From NCBI RefSeq assembly GCF_013782625.1, contig NZ_CP056199.1, positions 452,588 through 516,587 of the forward strand: DNA of 64,000 nt. Reading direction: 5' to 3'. Origin of the DNA: Enterobacter sp. RHBSTW-00994. Its GTDB lineage: Bacteria; Pseudomonadota; Gammaproteobacteria; Enterobacterales; Enterobacteriaceae. The notes below the pieces were generated by a model. It saw only the letters and a list, made by a program, of their open reading frames with translations. It made no database searches and was not told where the DNA came from. This document shows, one piece after another, positions 53,022 to 61,730 of the stretch. A program made the position numbers and the translations under genes. Each line of letters starts with the position of its first letter. Within the stretch, counting starts at the first letter, position 1.

Positions 53022-54680
53022 TTATGCCTGTAACCACCATACGGCTTCAAACGGGCGTAGTGTCATTGGGCCTGGTTTGTTGGCCGTTTCCACGTAGTTG
53101 CTCATCACGGCCTGCCATTCGCCGCTGAACGCCTCTGGCTGCCATTCATGGCTGTTATGGGTGAGGTTGGCCACAACGATCAGGGTTTGCCCCTGCCACT
53201 GACGACGGTAGCACCACAGAGAAGGGTGTTCAGGCAGCAGATCCTGGTAATCGCCCCATGTCAGCACCGGCAGCGTTTTGCGCAGCGTAATCAGCGACTG
53301 ATAGGCATAAAACACGGAGCCTGGGTCGTTAAGCGCAGCGCTTGCATTAATGTCCTGGAAGTTATCGCAGACAGCAATCCAGGGCTCACCCGCAGTAAAG
53401 CCCGCGTTTGGTGATGCATCCCATTGCATTGGCGTGCGGCCATTATCGCGGGATTTGCTTGCCAAAATATCGAGCAACTCGTCGGCTTCACGTCCACTGG
53501 CGCGCAGTTCCGTAAACATATTCAGGCTTTCAACATCGCGATAATCAGTAATGCGGGTGAAGTGTGGGTTAGTCATGCCCAGCTCTTCGCCCTGGTAGAT
53601 ATACGGCGTCCCCTGCATTCCATGCAGCACCATCGCCAGCATTTTCGCGGCAGGCACGCGGTATTCTCCCTCGTCGCCAAAACGCGAGACAATGCGTGGT
53701 TGATCGTGATTACACCAGAACAGCGCATTCCAGGCTTTGTTATGCATGCCTTGCTGCCAGTGGTTGAACAGGGTTTTCAGCGCAACGTAATCCGGTTGCG
53801 CCTTCGTCCATTTTTCTCCGCCAGGATAGTCGACCTTCAGGTGATGGAAGTTAAAGGTCATGGATAACTCACGCCCGTCGAGGGAGGCGTACTGCTGGCA
53901 GTTTTCCAGCGAAGTTGAAGACATCTCGCCTACCGTCATCAGGTTACGCGGGACAAAAACGTCTCGGCTCATCTCCTGTAAATATTCATGGATGCGTGGC
54001 CCGTCGGTGTAGAAGCGGCGCCCATCACCGTACTCATCGTTCGGGAAATCCTGATCTTTGGACACCAGATTGATCACGTCGAGGCGTAATCCGTCGACGC
54101 CGCGATCGGCCCAGAACTCACACACTTTTTTCAGTTCGGCCCGAACAGCCGGATTTTCCCAGTTGAGATCCGCCTGTTCCGGGGCAAACAGATGCAGATA
54201 ATACTGCTCGCTTCCGGCGTGCCAGCGCCAGGCGTTACCGCCAAACTTCGAGCGCCAGTTATTCGGTAACAAACCATCCGGTGTGCCATCACGCCAGATA
54301 TAGAACTGACGATACGGGCTCTCTTTATTCAGCGACTCACGGAACCACGCATGTTGCGTCGAGGTGTGGTTAAACACCATATCCAGCACAATGCGAATGC
54401 CACGCGTATGTGCCTCGGCAACCAGTTCATCAAAGTCATCCAGCGTACCGTAGGCCGGGTCTATGGCGGTATAACTCGCCACGTCGTAACCGTTATCAAT
54501 CTGCGGAGAGAGGTAGAACGGCGTCAGCCAGATGGCGTCAATGCCGAGGGTTTTCAGGTAGTCGAGGCGCTGTGTCACGCCGCGTAAATCACCCGTACCA
54601 CAGCCGGTTGTATCCTGAAAACTCTTTGGGTAAATCTGATAGATGACGCCGTTTTGCCACCAGTGAGGAAGGGTATTCAT
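53022..54680 (-). CDS. treC: Trehalose-6-phosphate hydrolase TreC
   Basis: A 552-residue GH13 enzyme (E. coli 551). Conserved regions: DMVFNHTS, DGLRLDVINLVSKD (nucleophile Asp), VGEMSS (acid/base Glu) and WCNHDQPR. It splits trehalose-6-phosphate into glucose and glucose-6-phosphate in the cytoplasm. ATG 54680 gives the family start MNTLPHWW. Second gene of treBC. Confidence 0.97.
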   Translation of the reverse strand: MNTLPHWWQNGVIYQIYPKSFQDTTGCGTGDLRGVTQRLDYLKTLGIDAIWLTPFYLSPQIDNGYDVASYTAIDPAYGTLDDFDELVAEAHTRGIRIVLDMVFNHTSTQHAWFRESLNKESPYRQFYIWRDGTPDGLLPNNWRSKFGGNAWRWHAGSEQYYLHLFAPEQADLNWENPAVRAELKKVCEFWADRGVDGLRLDVINLVSKDQDFPNDEYGDGRRFYTDGPRIHEYLQEMSRDVFVPRNLMTVGEMSSTSLENCQQYASLDGRELSMTFNFHHLKVDYPGGEKWTKAQPDYVALKTLFNHWQQGMHNKAWNALFWCNHDQPRIVSRFGDEGEYRVPAAKMLAMVLHGMQGTPYIYQGEELGMTNPHFTRITDYRDVESLNMFTELRASGREADELLDILASKSRDNGRTPMQWDASPNAGFTAGEPWIAVCDNFQDINASAALNDPGSVFYAYQSLITLRKTLPVLTWGDYQDLLPEHPSLWCYRRQWQGQTLIVVANLTHNSHEWQPEAFSGEWQAVMSNYVETANKPGPMTLRPFEAVWWLQA

Positions 54681-54702
54681 AATGCGTTCCTGCAAATGCT
54701 GA

Positions 54703-54720
54703 GGGGCGCAATTGCGCCCC
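54703..54720. other. Perfect GC palindrome in treB-treC gap
   Basis: GGGGCGCAA joined to TTGCGCCCC, an 18-bp perfect palindrome 12 bp after the treB stop. As mRNA it forms a strong hairpin that could protect treB mRNA and set the treB:treC ratio. Confidence 0.6.
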
Positions 54721-54731
54721 GAAAGATGAAG

Positions 54732-56153
54732 TTAAACAATCTGCAACGTGCCCTGACGGAATTTACGCTGGTAAATGAAGGTGGTCAGCGCCATTGGGAC
54801 AATAATCGCAACTGCCATCGCCAGCGCAAATATCTGCCAGTAGGTCGGCTGGATGGAGAGGATACCCGGCAATCCGCCAACCCCGATTCCGTTCGCCATC
54901 ACGCCATTCAGACCGCAAATCAGACCCGCCAGGCCGGAGCCGATCATTGCGCACAGCATTGGGAAACGGTATTTGAGGTTAATCCCGTACATTGCCGGTT
55001 CTGTGACGCCGAGATAGGCGGAGATGGCCGCAGGTACAGAGATTTCGCGTTCGTTATGTTTACGGCTGACCAGAATAATACCGGTTACCGCAGAGGCCTG
55101 AGCGATGTTAGACAGCGCGATGATAGGCCAGACTGGCGTTCCGCCAAGGCTTTGAATCATCTGCATATCAATTGCGAGGGTGGTCTGATGCACGCCGGTG
55201 ATCACCAGTGGGGCATACAAGAAGCCAAACAGGGCAGCACCAATTGGCGCGAAGCTACCGGTCATCAGGTGGCGAACCGCGAAAGCAACGCCGTCACCGA
55301 TCATGCGGCCAAAGGGGCCGATAAAGGCATGGGCGAGGAAGACCGCAATAATCAACGAACAGACCGGCACGACCACCAGATAGAGGTAATCAGGCACGAT
55401 ACGTTTTAAGCGGGTTTCAATAAAGCCCAGTGCCAGGCCCGCCAGCAATGCCGGGATAACCTGCGCCTGGTAGCCCACTTTCGCAATGGTAAACAGACCA
55501 AAGTTCCACACCTCGGGGACTTGTTGACCAAGTAAGTAAGCGTTCATTAACTGAGGCGAAACCAGCGTCACGCCCAGCACGATACCCAGTATTGGCGTGC
55601 CGCCCATCTTGCGTACCGCTGACCAGCAAATCCCGACCGGCAGATAGAAGAAGATCGCCTCACCAATCAGCCACAGGAAATCGTAGATGGTTTGCAGCGC
55701 GGGGTACATTTGCGCCAGGGTTTTGCCATCGCTTATCGGCACATCACCGATCACGTTGCGGAAGCCTAAGATCAAGCCTCCGCTGATAAGCGCTGGCAGC
55801 AGCGGGAAGAAGATCTCCGCAAAGTGAGAGATTAACTGCTCATGCCATTTCATATTTTGACGCGCGGCTTTCTTCGCCTGCTCTTTATCGGCAGAAGAGT
55901 GGCCGGTGGTCGCCAGTAGAGCCTGGTAGTAATCGCCCACTTCCGTGCCAATGACAACCTGGAACTGCCCGGCGTTGGTGAAACAGCCTTTGACCATCGA
56001 CAACTCTTCGATAGCTTTCGGGTTGGCTTTGGCTGGATCGTTCAGCACAAAACGCAGGCGGGTAATGCAATGGCTGACGGTCGCGATGTTCTCACGGCCC
56101 CCAACCAGGACGATCAACTGGTCGATATCTGCTTGCTTGACTTTACTCATCAT
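54732..56153 (-). CDS. treB: PTS trehalose-specific EIIBC component TreB
   Basis: A 473-residue PTS permease (E. coli 473). N-terminal EIIB domain with phosphorylated cysteine in SHCITRLRF (C29), then an EIIC domain of about ten membrane segments with the GITEP-like GVTEPAMYG. It imports trehalose as trehalose-6-phosphate using EIIA-Glc. ATG ATG start with GAGG upstream. The TreR operator is 75 bp before the start. Confidence 0.97.
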   Translation of the reverse strand: MMSKVKQADIDQLIVLVGGRENIATVSHCITRLRFVLNDPAKANPKAIEELSMVKGCFTNAGQFQVVIGTEVGDYYQALLATTGHSSADKEQAKKAARQNMKWHEQLISHFAEIFFPLLPALISGGLILGFRNVIGDVPISDGKTLAQMYPALQTIYDFLWLIGEAIFFYLPVGICWSAVRKMGGTPILGIVLGVTLVSPQLMNAYLLGQQVPEVWNFGLFTIAKVGYQAQVIPALLAGLALGFIETRLKRIVPDYLYLVVVPVCSLIIAVFLAHAFIGPFGRMIGDGVAFAVRHLMTGSFAPIGAALFGFLYAPLVITGVHQTTLAIDMQMIQSLGGTPVWPIIALSNIAQASAVTGIILVSRKHNEREISVPAAISAYLGVTEPAMYGINLKYRFPMLCAMIGSGLAGLICGLNGVMANGIGVGGLPGILSIQPTYWQIFALAMAVAIIVPMALTTFIYQRKFRQGTLQIV

Positions 56154-56227
56154 GAAACCTCATGACAGATGGAGAAGGGTGTAATGACCTGAACGCAAGC
56201 CTACTCTTTAAGCGTCTTTACGAAAAT

Positions 56228-56239
56228 GGGAACGTTCCC
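56228..56239. promoter_or_regulatory. TreR operator
   Basis: GGGAACGTTCCC, a perfect 12-bp LacI-family palindrome with central CG, between treR and treB, matching the E. coli TreR site. Confidence 0.85.
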
Positions 56240-56335
56240 GAAATTGGGCGAAGATCACAATAATCTGTTTATGACCTGTGCAATTCGCGTTGCAGGAACA
56301 CGCCTGCGACGCGAAAAAAAGAAGGGATAAGAAGC

Positions 56336-57283
56336 TTAAGAGAGGTGAACTGGAATAACGATCTGGCGCAGTTCGCTGCGGCCGTTGATCTGCTCGATCA
56401 ACTGTGTGGCGGCTTGTCTGCCGGACTCGGCATAGCCCGGATCGACGGTGATGATCTCCGGGTGCAGGAACTTCATCAGCGGTGTACTTCCCACGCTCGC
56501 CACTTGCAGGTTGTCGATGCGTTGTTCCTGCAAATATTTGCTCGCACCCAGCGCCAGGGTATCCGTGGCACACACCAGCGCGGTGGTCTGTGGTGTCAGG
56601 ACGCTGGCGACCTGCTCGTAACCCTGCTTCATGCCCAGCCCAGGCAGGGAGGCCACGGCAGAGAGGTTGTGCTTTTTGCAAAATGCCAGGTAGGCTTCAT
56701 GGCGACGCTTGCCGGTCGTGACATCCGCGTGCGGTACGCCGAGGAAACTAATGTGGCGATGACCTTTATCAAACAGACGCTGCATCAGGGTGATAATCGC
56801 GCCCTCGTCGTCATAACACACCGAGGCAAATCCAGTGGCATCACGCGCCAGCAGAACCAGTGACGGCTGCCAGGGTTTGAGCATTTCATCTTTTATGCCA
56901 GTGAAACCAAACAGTACCACACCGTCGATGTTACGGCGTTGCAGCATCCCCAGGTGTTCTTCAACCATTTGCGGCGAGAACTGGCTTTCCATCATGATCG
57001 GGTCATAACCCTGCTCATAAAACGCCGGCAGCATGGTCTGAACGGCCAGGTTTTCTGACAGCGAATCCAGACGCGAAACGATAATCGCCACCACTTTGTC
57101 GCTTTGTCCACGCATGGCGCGTGCGGAGCGGGAAGGGGAAAAACCGTGCTGATTCATCACCGCTTCGACGCGCTCGCGTGTGCGCTCGCTGACACCACTT
57201 TCGTTGTTCAGCACGCGTGACACGGTGGATTTCCCCACGCCGCTTAAACGCGCGATGTCTTTAATCGTAAGGCGGTTTTGCAT
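56336..57283 (-). CDS. treR: Trehalose operon repressor TreR
   Basis: A 315-residue LacI-family repressor (E. coli 315). N-terminal HTH and hinge helix (TIKDIARLSGVGKSTVSRVLN), then a periplasmic-binding-protein-like effector domain. Trehalose-6-phosphate is the inducer in E. coli. It is transcribed in the same direction as treBC from its own promoter. Confidence 0.97.
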   Translation of the reverse strand: MQNRLTIKDIARLSGVGKSTVSRVLNNESGVSERTRERVEAVMNQHGFSPSRSARAMRGQSDKVVAIIVSRLDSLSENLAVQTMLPAFYEQGYDPIMMESQFSPQMVEEHLGMLQRRNIDGVVLFGFTGIKDEMLKPWQPSLVLLARDATGFASVCYDDEGAIITLMQRLFDKGHRHISFLGVPHADVTTGKRRHEAYLAFCKKHNLSAVASLPGLGMKQGYEQVASVLTPQTTALVCATDTLALGASKYLQEQRIDNLQVASVGSTPLMKFLHPEIITVDPGYAESGRQAATQLIEQINGRSELRQIVIPVHLS

Positions 57284-57360
57284 CTTTTATTCCCTGTCAC
57301 GGCGAAGGCAGTCGTCAATTGAGCCTAATGCTATAGCGTGATTTCGCTATGGGCAAAGTC

Positions 57361-57396
57361 TGGTTTACGTTTGGTTTATTTGCATGGCGTTATAAT
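57361..57396 (+). promoter_or_regulatory. PhoP box and -10 of mgtA
   Basis: TGGTTTA at 57361-57367 and again at 57372-57378, an 11-bp period direct repeat as in PhoP boxes, followed 12 bp later by a perfect TATAAT (57391-57396). The box occupies the -35 place, as in E. coli and Salmonella mgtA. Confidence 0.92.
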
Positions 57397-57402
57397 ACCG
57401 CC

Positions 57403-57672
57403 CGAATCGCCACAAACGGTACGGTTAAATCCTTATACTGCGCGGCGACACCCTCATTTTACTTACCGGAGGTTACATGGATCCCGATCCCACGCCTCTC
57501 CTGAACGGGAGAGTTCTTTCTATCCGGTAAGCCAGCCCGTGCTGTCTCACCGGTGATGTGAGGCAGCAACGTTTCATTCGTTCCTGCTGAAAATTTAAGT
57601 GCCGCCAGGTACGGCCTTGTCGTGCCTGAAGACTGAACTGTGTTCGCCCTGGTGAACGCAGGGGAGCTTATG
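57403..57672 (+). ncRNA. mgtA 5' leader (Mg2+-responsive attenuator)
   Basis: From the expected transcription start about 7 bp after the -10 to the mgtA start is about 270 nt, close to the 264-nt leader of Salmonella. In enterobacteria this leader ends transcription early by Rho when Mg2+ or proline is plentiful, in concert with mgtL translation. The leader carries the mgtL frame at 57477. Folding was not computed, so the individual stems are not assigned. Confidence 0.78.
57477..57530 (+). CDS. mgtL: mgtA leader peptide MgtL
   Basis: A 17-residue leader peptide, MDPDPTPLLNGRVLSIR, too short for ordinary gene calling. ATG 57477 follows GGAGGTTAC, an excellent ribosome site. Salmonella MgtL is also 17 residues and starts MEPDPTPLP. 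The alternating acidic/proline start (D2, P3, D4, P5, P7) is kept, which destabilises ribosomes at low Mg2+ and slows them when proline-tRNA is low, switching on mgtA. The fourth proline and the Arg-rich tail of the Salmonella peptide are not conserved. Confidence 0.9.
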   Translation: MDPDPTPLLNGRVLSIR

Positions 57673-60381
57673 ATGCTGAAAAATATCACCCGCCAGCTGC
57701 AAGCGCTGCTGAACCGCCATTTGCCGCACCGCCTTGTACAACGCGATCCGCTACCCAACGCCAAAAATCTGGCGGGGGCGGTGATTCCACCTTCCCTTAC
57801 CGAGCAGTGCCTGAACATTGCGGCCATGGACGAAAACGAAGTCTGGCGCGCGTTTGGCGGACACCCGGAAGGGCTGAATGCCTCCGAAGTCGAGAAAGTT
57901 CGCGCCGAGTATGGCGATAACCAGATCCCGGCACAAAAACCCGCGCCCTGGTGGGTACATCTGTGGGTGTGCTACCGCAACCCCTTCAACCTGTTGTTAA
58001 CGGTACTGGGCATTATTTCCTATGCCACTGAAGATCTGTTTGCCGCAGGCGTGATCGCGTTGATGGTTGGGATTTCCACGCTGCTCAATTTTGTGCAGGA
58101 AGCGCGTTCAACCAAAGCGGCTGATGCCTTGAAAGCGATGGTCAGCAACACCGCCACCGTCTCCCGCGTGATTAATGAACTCGGCGAAAATGCCTGGGTT
58201 GAGCTACCGATTGACCAACTGGTGAGAGGCGATCTCGTCAAGCTGGCCGCCGGGGATATGATCCCCGCCGACTTACGCATTATTCAGGCCCGGGATCTGT
58301 TTGTGGCTCAGGCTTCTTTGACGGGGGAATCGTTGCCGGTTGAAAAGGTCGCCCGGACTCGCGATCCTCAGCAGGTGAACCCACTTGAATGCGATACCTT
58401 GTGTTTTATGGGCACGACGGTAGTCAGCGGAACGGCGCAGGCCATTGTGACTGCCACTGGTGGACACACCTGGTTTGGGCAACTCGCCGGGCGCGTTGGT
58501 GAGCAAGAAAATGAACCGAATGCCTTCCAGAAAGGCATTGGCCGCGTCAGCATGCTGTTGATCCGCTTCATGATGGTGATGACGCCGATTGTGTTGTTGA
58601 TTAATGGCTACACCAAGGGTGACTGGTGGGAGGCCGCGCTGTTTGCCCTCTCCGTTGCCGTGGGCTTAACGCCGGAAATGCTGCCGATGATTGTGACCTC
58701 CACGCTGGCGCGCGGGGCGGTGAAACTCTCTAAGCAGAAAGTGATCGTCAAACACCTCGACGCGATCCAGAACTTTGGCGCGATGGACATCCTGTGTACC
58801 GATAAAACCGGGACGCTGACCCAGGACAAGATCGTGCTGGAAAACCATACCGATATCTCCGGTAAAACCAGCGATCGTGTGCTGCACAGCGCCTGGCTTA
58901 ACAGCCACTACCAGACCGGGCTGAAAAACCTGTTGGATGTTGCTGTGCTGGAAGGCGTTGATGAAGAGTCCGCCCGCACACTTTCGGGCCGCTGGCAAAA
59001 AGTGGATGAGATCCCGTTCGATTTTGAACGCCGCCGGATGTCGGTGGTGGTCAGTGAACAGCAGGATGTACATCAACTGATCTGCAAAGGAGCGTTACAG
59101 GAGATCCTGAATGTCTGCACACAGGTGCGTCATAACGGCGACATCGTCCCGCTGGACGACACCATGCTGCGCCGCATCAAACGTGTTACCGACAATCTGA
59201 ACCGTCAGGGGCTGCGCGTTGTGGCTGTGGCAAGCAAATTCCTGCCTGCACGTGAGGGTGACTATCAGCGTATCGACGAATCCGATCTGATCCTCGAAGG
59301 GTATATCGCCTTCCTCGATCCGCCGAAAGAAACGACCGCTCCGGCACTGAAAGCGCTGAAAGCGAGTGGGATCACCGTAAAAATCCTCACCGGTGACAGT
59401 GAGTTGGTGGCCGCGAAAGTGTGCCATGAAGTGGGGCTGGATGCGGGTGATGTGGTGGTGGGGAGTGATATTGAACACCTCGGAGATGATGAACTGGCGA
59501 AACTGGCGCAACACACCACGCTGTTCGCCCGTCTCACACCGATGCATAAAGAGCGTATCGTCATGCTGCTGCGCCGTGAGGGGCATGTGGTGGGCTTTAT
59601 GGGAGATGGCATCAATGATGCGCCAGCATTGCGGGCGGCTGACATTGGTATCTCCGTCGACGGGGCGGTGGACATCGCCCGTGAAGCGGCCGATATCATT
59701 CTGCTGGAAAAAAGCCTGATGGTGCTGGAAGAGGGGGTGATTGAAGGCCGTCGCACCTTTGCTAACATGCTGAAGTACATCAAGATGACCGCCAGCTCTA
59801 ACTTCGGTAACGTCTTTAGCGTACTGGTGGCGAGCGCGTTCTTACCGTTCCTGCCGATGCTGCCGTTGCATCTGCTGATTCAAAACCTGATGTACGATGT
59901 CTCTCAGGTGGCGATCCCGTTTGATAACGTGGACGATGAGCAGATCCAGAAGCCACAGCGCTGGAATCCATCTGATCTTGGCCGTTTCATGCTGTTCTTT
60001 GGTCCGATTAGCTCGATCTTCGACATTCTGACCTTCTGCCTGATGTGGTTTGTGTTCCACGCAAACACACCGGAACACCAGACTCTGTTCCAGTCAGGCT
60101 GGTTTGTGGTCGGACTGCTGTCGCAAACGCTGATTGTGCATATGATCCGCACGCGTCGTATTCCGTTTATCCAGAGCCGTGCTGCGTGGCCGCTGATCAT
60201 CATGACTGGTATCGTGATGGCACTCGGTATCGCGCTGCCGTTCTCACCGCTGGCGAGCTACCTGCAACTGCAGGCACTGCCGCTGAGCTACTTCCCGTGG
60301 CTGGTGGCGATTCTGGCTGGTTACATGGTGCTGACGCAGATGGTGAAAGGGTTCTACAGCCGTCGGTATGGCTGGCAGTGA
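57673..60381 (+). CDS. mgtA: Mg2+-importing P-type ATPase MgtA
   Basis: A 902-residue P3B-type ATPase (Salmonella 902). Motifs: actuator TGES, phosphorylation DKTGTLT, hinge GDGINDAP, and ten membrane segments. It imports Mg2+ across the inner membrane when external Mg2+ is low. ATG 57673 is chosen: AGGGGAG is six bases upstream, and it yields the Salmonella start MLK; the ATG one codon earlier is too close. Controlled by PhoP and the leader. Confidence 0.97.
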   Translation: MLKNITRQLQALLNRHLPHRLVQRDPLPNAKNLAGAVIPPSLTEQCLNIAAMDENEVWRAFGGHPEGLNASEVEKVRAEYGDNQIPAQKPAPWWVHLWVCYRNPFNLLLTVLGIISYATEDLFAAGVIALMVGISTLLNFVQEARSTKAADALKAMVSNTATVSRVINELGENAWVELPIDQLVRGDLVKLAAGDMIPADLRIIQARDLFVAQASLTGESLPVEKVARTRDPQQVNPLECDTLCFMGTTVVSGTAQAIVTATGGHTWFGQLAGRVGEQENEPNAFQKGIGRVSMLLIRFMMVMTPIVLLINGYTKGDWWEAALFALSVAVGLTPEMLPMIVTSTLARGAVKLSKQKVIVKHLDAIQNFGAMDILCTDKTGTLTQDKIVLENHTDISGKTSDRVLHSAWLNSHYQTGLKNLLDVAVLEGVDEESARTLSGRWQKVDEIPFDFERRRMSVVVSEQQDVHQLICKGALQEILNVCTQVRHNGDIVPLDDTMLRRIKRVTDNLNRQGLRVVAVASKFLPAREGDYQRIDESDLILEGYIAFLDPPKETTAPALKALKASGITVKILTGDSELVAAKVCHEVGLDAGDVVVGSDIEHLGDDELAKLAQHTTLFARLTPMHKERIVMLLRREGHVVGFMGDGINDAPALRAADIGISVDGAVDIAREAADIILLEKSLMVLEEGVIEGRRTFANMLKYIKMTASSNFGNVFSVLVASAFLPFLPMLPLHLLIQNLMYDVSQVAIPFDNVDDEQIQKPQRWNPSDLGRFMLFFGPISSIFDILTFCLMWFVFHANTPEHQTLFQSGWFVVGLLSQTLIVHMIRTRRIPFIQSRAAWPLIIMTGIVMALGIALPFSPLASYLQLQALPLSYFPWLVAILAGYMVLTQMVKGFYSRRYGWQ

Positions 60382-60420
60382 CAGAATGATGTCAAAGGTC
60401 GATTAATCTGAATGATAAAA

Positions 60421-60447
60421 CAGCCAGTAAAAACATCTTACTGGCTG
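60421..60447 (+). terminator. Terminator-like hairpin after mgtA
   Basis: CAGCCAGTAA (60421-60430)/TTACTGGCTG (60438-60447), 7-base loop, followed by a T-rich but interrupted tail. The remaining DNA to 60608 is AT-rich and shows no gene. Confidence 0.7.
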
Positions 60448-60608
60448 CTATTTTATCTATCTGATAATTAAGTGCGATGTGATAAAAATTATTTTCAGGA
60501 ATGTTTTTCAGGAGCTGATAATAGATATTCAAGATGTCACTCAGTAAGAATAATTATCTATAAAAATCCATTAACATTTACTTTGCATCCTTTTTATTAT
60601 CCATTTTA

Positions 60609-61403
60609 TTATTCTTTGGCATCCAGGTCAGCCAGCATTCGAATGGTTTCACAGCCCGCGAGTGCCAGTCGTTCAATATGGTTGGCGCTATGGTCAAATT
60701 CTTTTTGCGGATCAAACTGGCCGCTCTCACCTGCAACGTTACAAATATTATCCATAACGACTGCACATCCTCCGGCCCGTAATCCCCAGAGTCTGGCGAG
60801 CACAAAAATGATACTGGCTTCCATTTCGGCTGCGAGTACATTCATGCGTTTTAAGTCTTCGAAATGATGCGCCCAGGATGATTGCCAGTAATCATTGAAG
60901 GAGGAACCCGGTTTCGCATGTCCGGCATAGAATGTATCTGCGGAACGTGTTGTTCCGACATGGCCTGTGTAGCCCAATCCTCTTACTGCGCGTGCGCATG
61001 CGTCAACCACTTCATGGCTTGCAACCGCAGGATATTCAGCAGGAACGTAGAGTTTAGACGATCCATCCAGCCTAAGCGCGGAGTCAAAAATAGCAATATC
61101 ACCATTTTTGACATGATCCTGAAATGTTCCGCAGGTACCAATACGCACAAACGTAGTCGCGCCGCAGCGTGCCAATTCTTCCATGGCGATTGATGTTGAT
61201 GGGCAGCCAATGCCGGTACTGGTACAACTAATTGGAACACCTTTATATTCGCCAGTATAGGTGACGTATTCACGATTGCTTGCGATAAGTTCTGCCTTAT
61301 CCCAATAACTGGCGACAGCTTTTACTCTGCCTGGATCACCTGGTAGTAAAACATACGGTGCCACATCTCCTTGGCTGATTTTTAAATGGTATTGTTCAGA
61401 CAT
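60609..61403 (-). CDS. Nucleoside phosphorylase (NP-1 family, uridine phosphorylase-like)
   Basis: A 264-residue NP-1 superfamily enzyme. Phosphate loop LPGDPGRV near 21-28, STGIGCPSTSIAMEEL, RIGTCGTF and the ribose-binding glutamate motif AEMEAS. It resembles E. coli Udp but with NYE/MES replaced by AAEMEAS, so the base specificity (uridine, or a purine) is uncertain. ATG 61403 has GGAG upstream. It lies alone in AT-rich DNA between mgtA and the hexosaminidase gene, where E. coli has ridA and pyrBI; this suggests acquisition. Confidence 0.9.
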   Translation of the reverse strand: MSEQYHLKISQGDVAPYVLLPGDPGRVKAVASYWDKAELIASNREYVTYTGEYKGVPISCTSTGIGCPSTSIAMEELARCGATTFVRIGTCGTFQDHVKNGDIAIFDSALRLDGSSKLYVPAEYPAVASHEVVDACARAVRGLGYTGHVGTTRSADTFYAGHAKPGSSFNDYWQSSWAHHFEDLKRMNVLAAEMEASIIFVLARLWGLRAGGCAVVMDNICNVAGESGQFDPQKEFDHSANHIERLALAGCETIRMLADLDAKE

Positions 61404-61730
61404 ATTTTGGCTCTCCTTTTTTAAAGTACCTTAATAATTTAAATAGGCATTTTCAACCTGAAAAAATACATTTTTGAAAAATACTCCCTATATATAATTA
61501 AATTATTGTTTGATGGCTTTGTATTTATCTGATGAGTAATTTTATTCCTTTTGGCATATTGAATGTGCGAGGGAGCGGAATAGAAATGATGAAAAAACTC
61601 ATGCAAACATCCCTGTAAAATTCAGCAACCTGTGATCTCCGTCGTGGCATTTCCTTGACGACAAATTGACCGTATGTTAACAGAATGTTTTGCCTTTAAT
61701 TGGCCCGTCAGATTCTGATAAGGAACATTC
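61404..61730. other. AT-rich divergent intergenic region
   Basis: This 327-bp gap carries the promoters of both divergent genes. It is clearly more AT-rich than the surrounding coding DNA, especially 61431-61560. A possible short frame, ATG at 61586 to TAA at 61618 (10 residues, MMKKLMQTSL) after GGGAG, could be a leader peptide but has no other support. No clear operator was found. Confidence 0.5.

Noticed and set aside
56250..56275. CRP site in the treB promoter
   Set aside because: Only one TCACA half-site is clear; the other half matches poorly, although E. coli treB is CRP-controlled.
56208..56681. 157-codon minus-strand frame between treR and treB
   Set aside because: Mostly treR in another frame running into the treB promoter; no ribosome site.
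61586..61618. 10-codon frame after a GGGAG site before the GH20 gene
   Set aside because: Could be a leader peptide, but length, lack of attenuator hairpins and lack of comparison make it unsupported.
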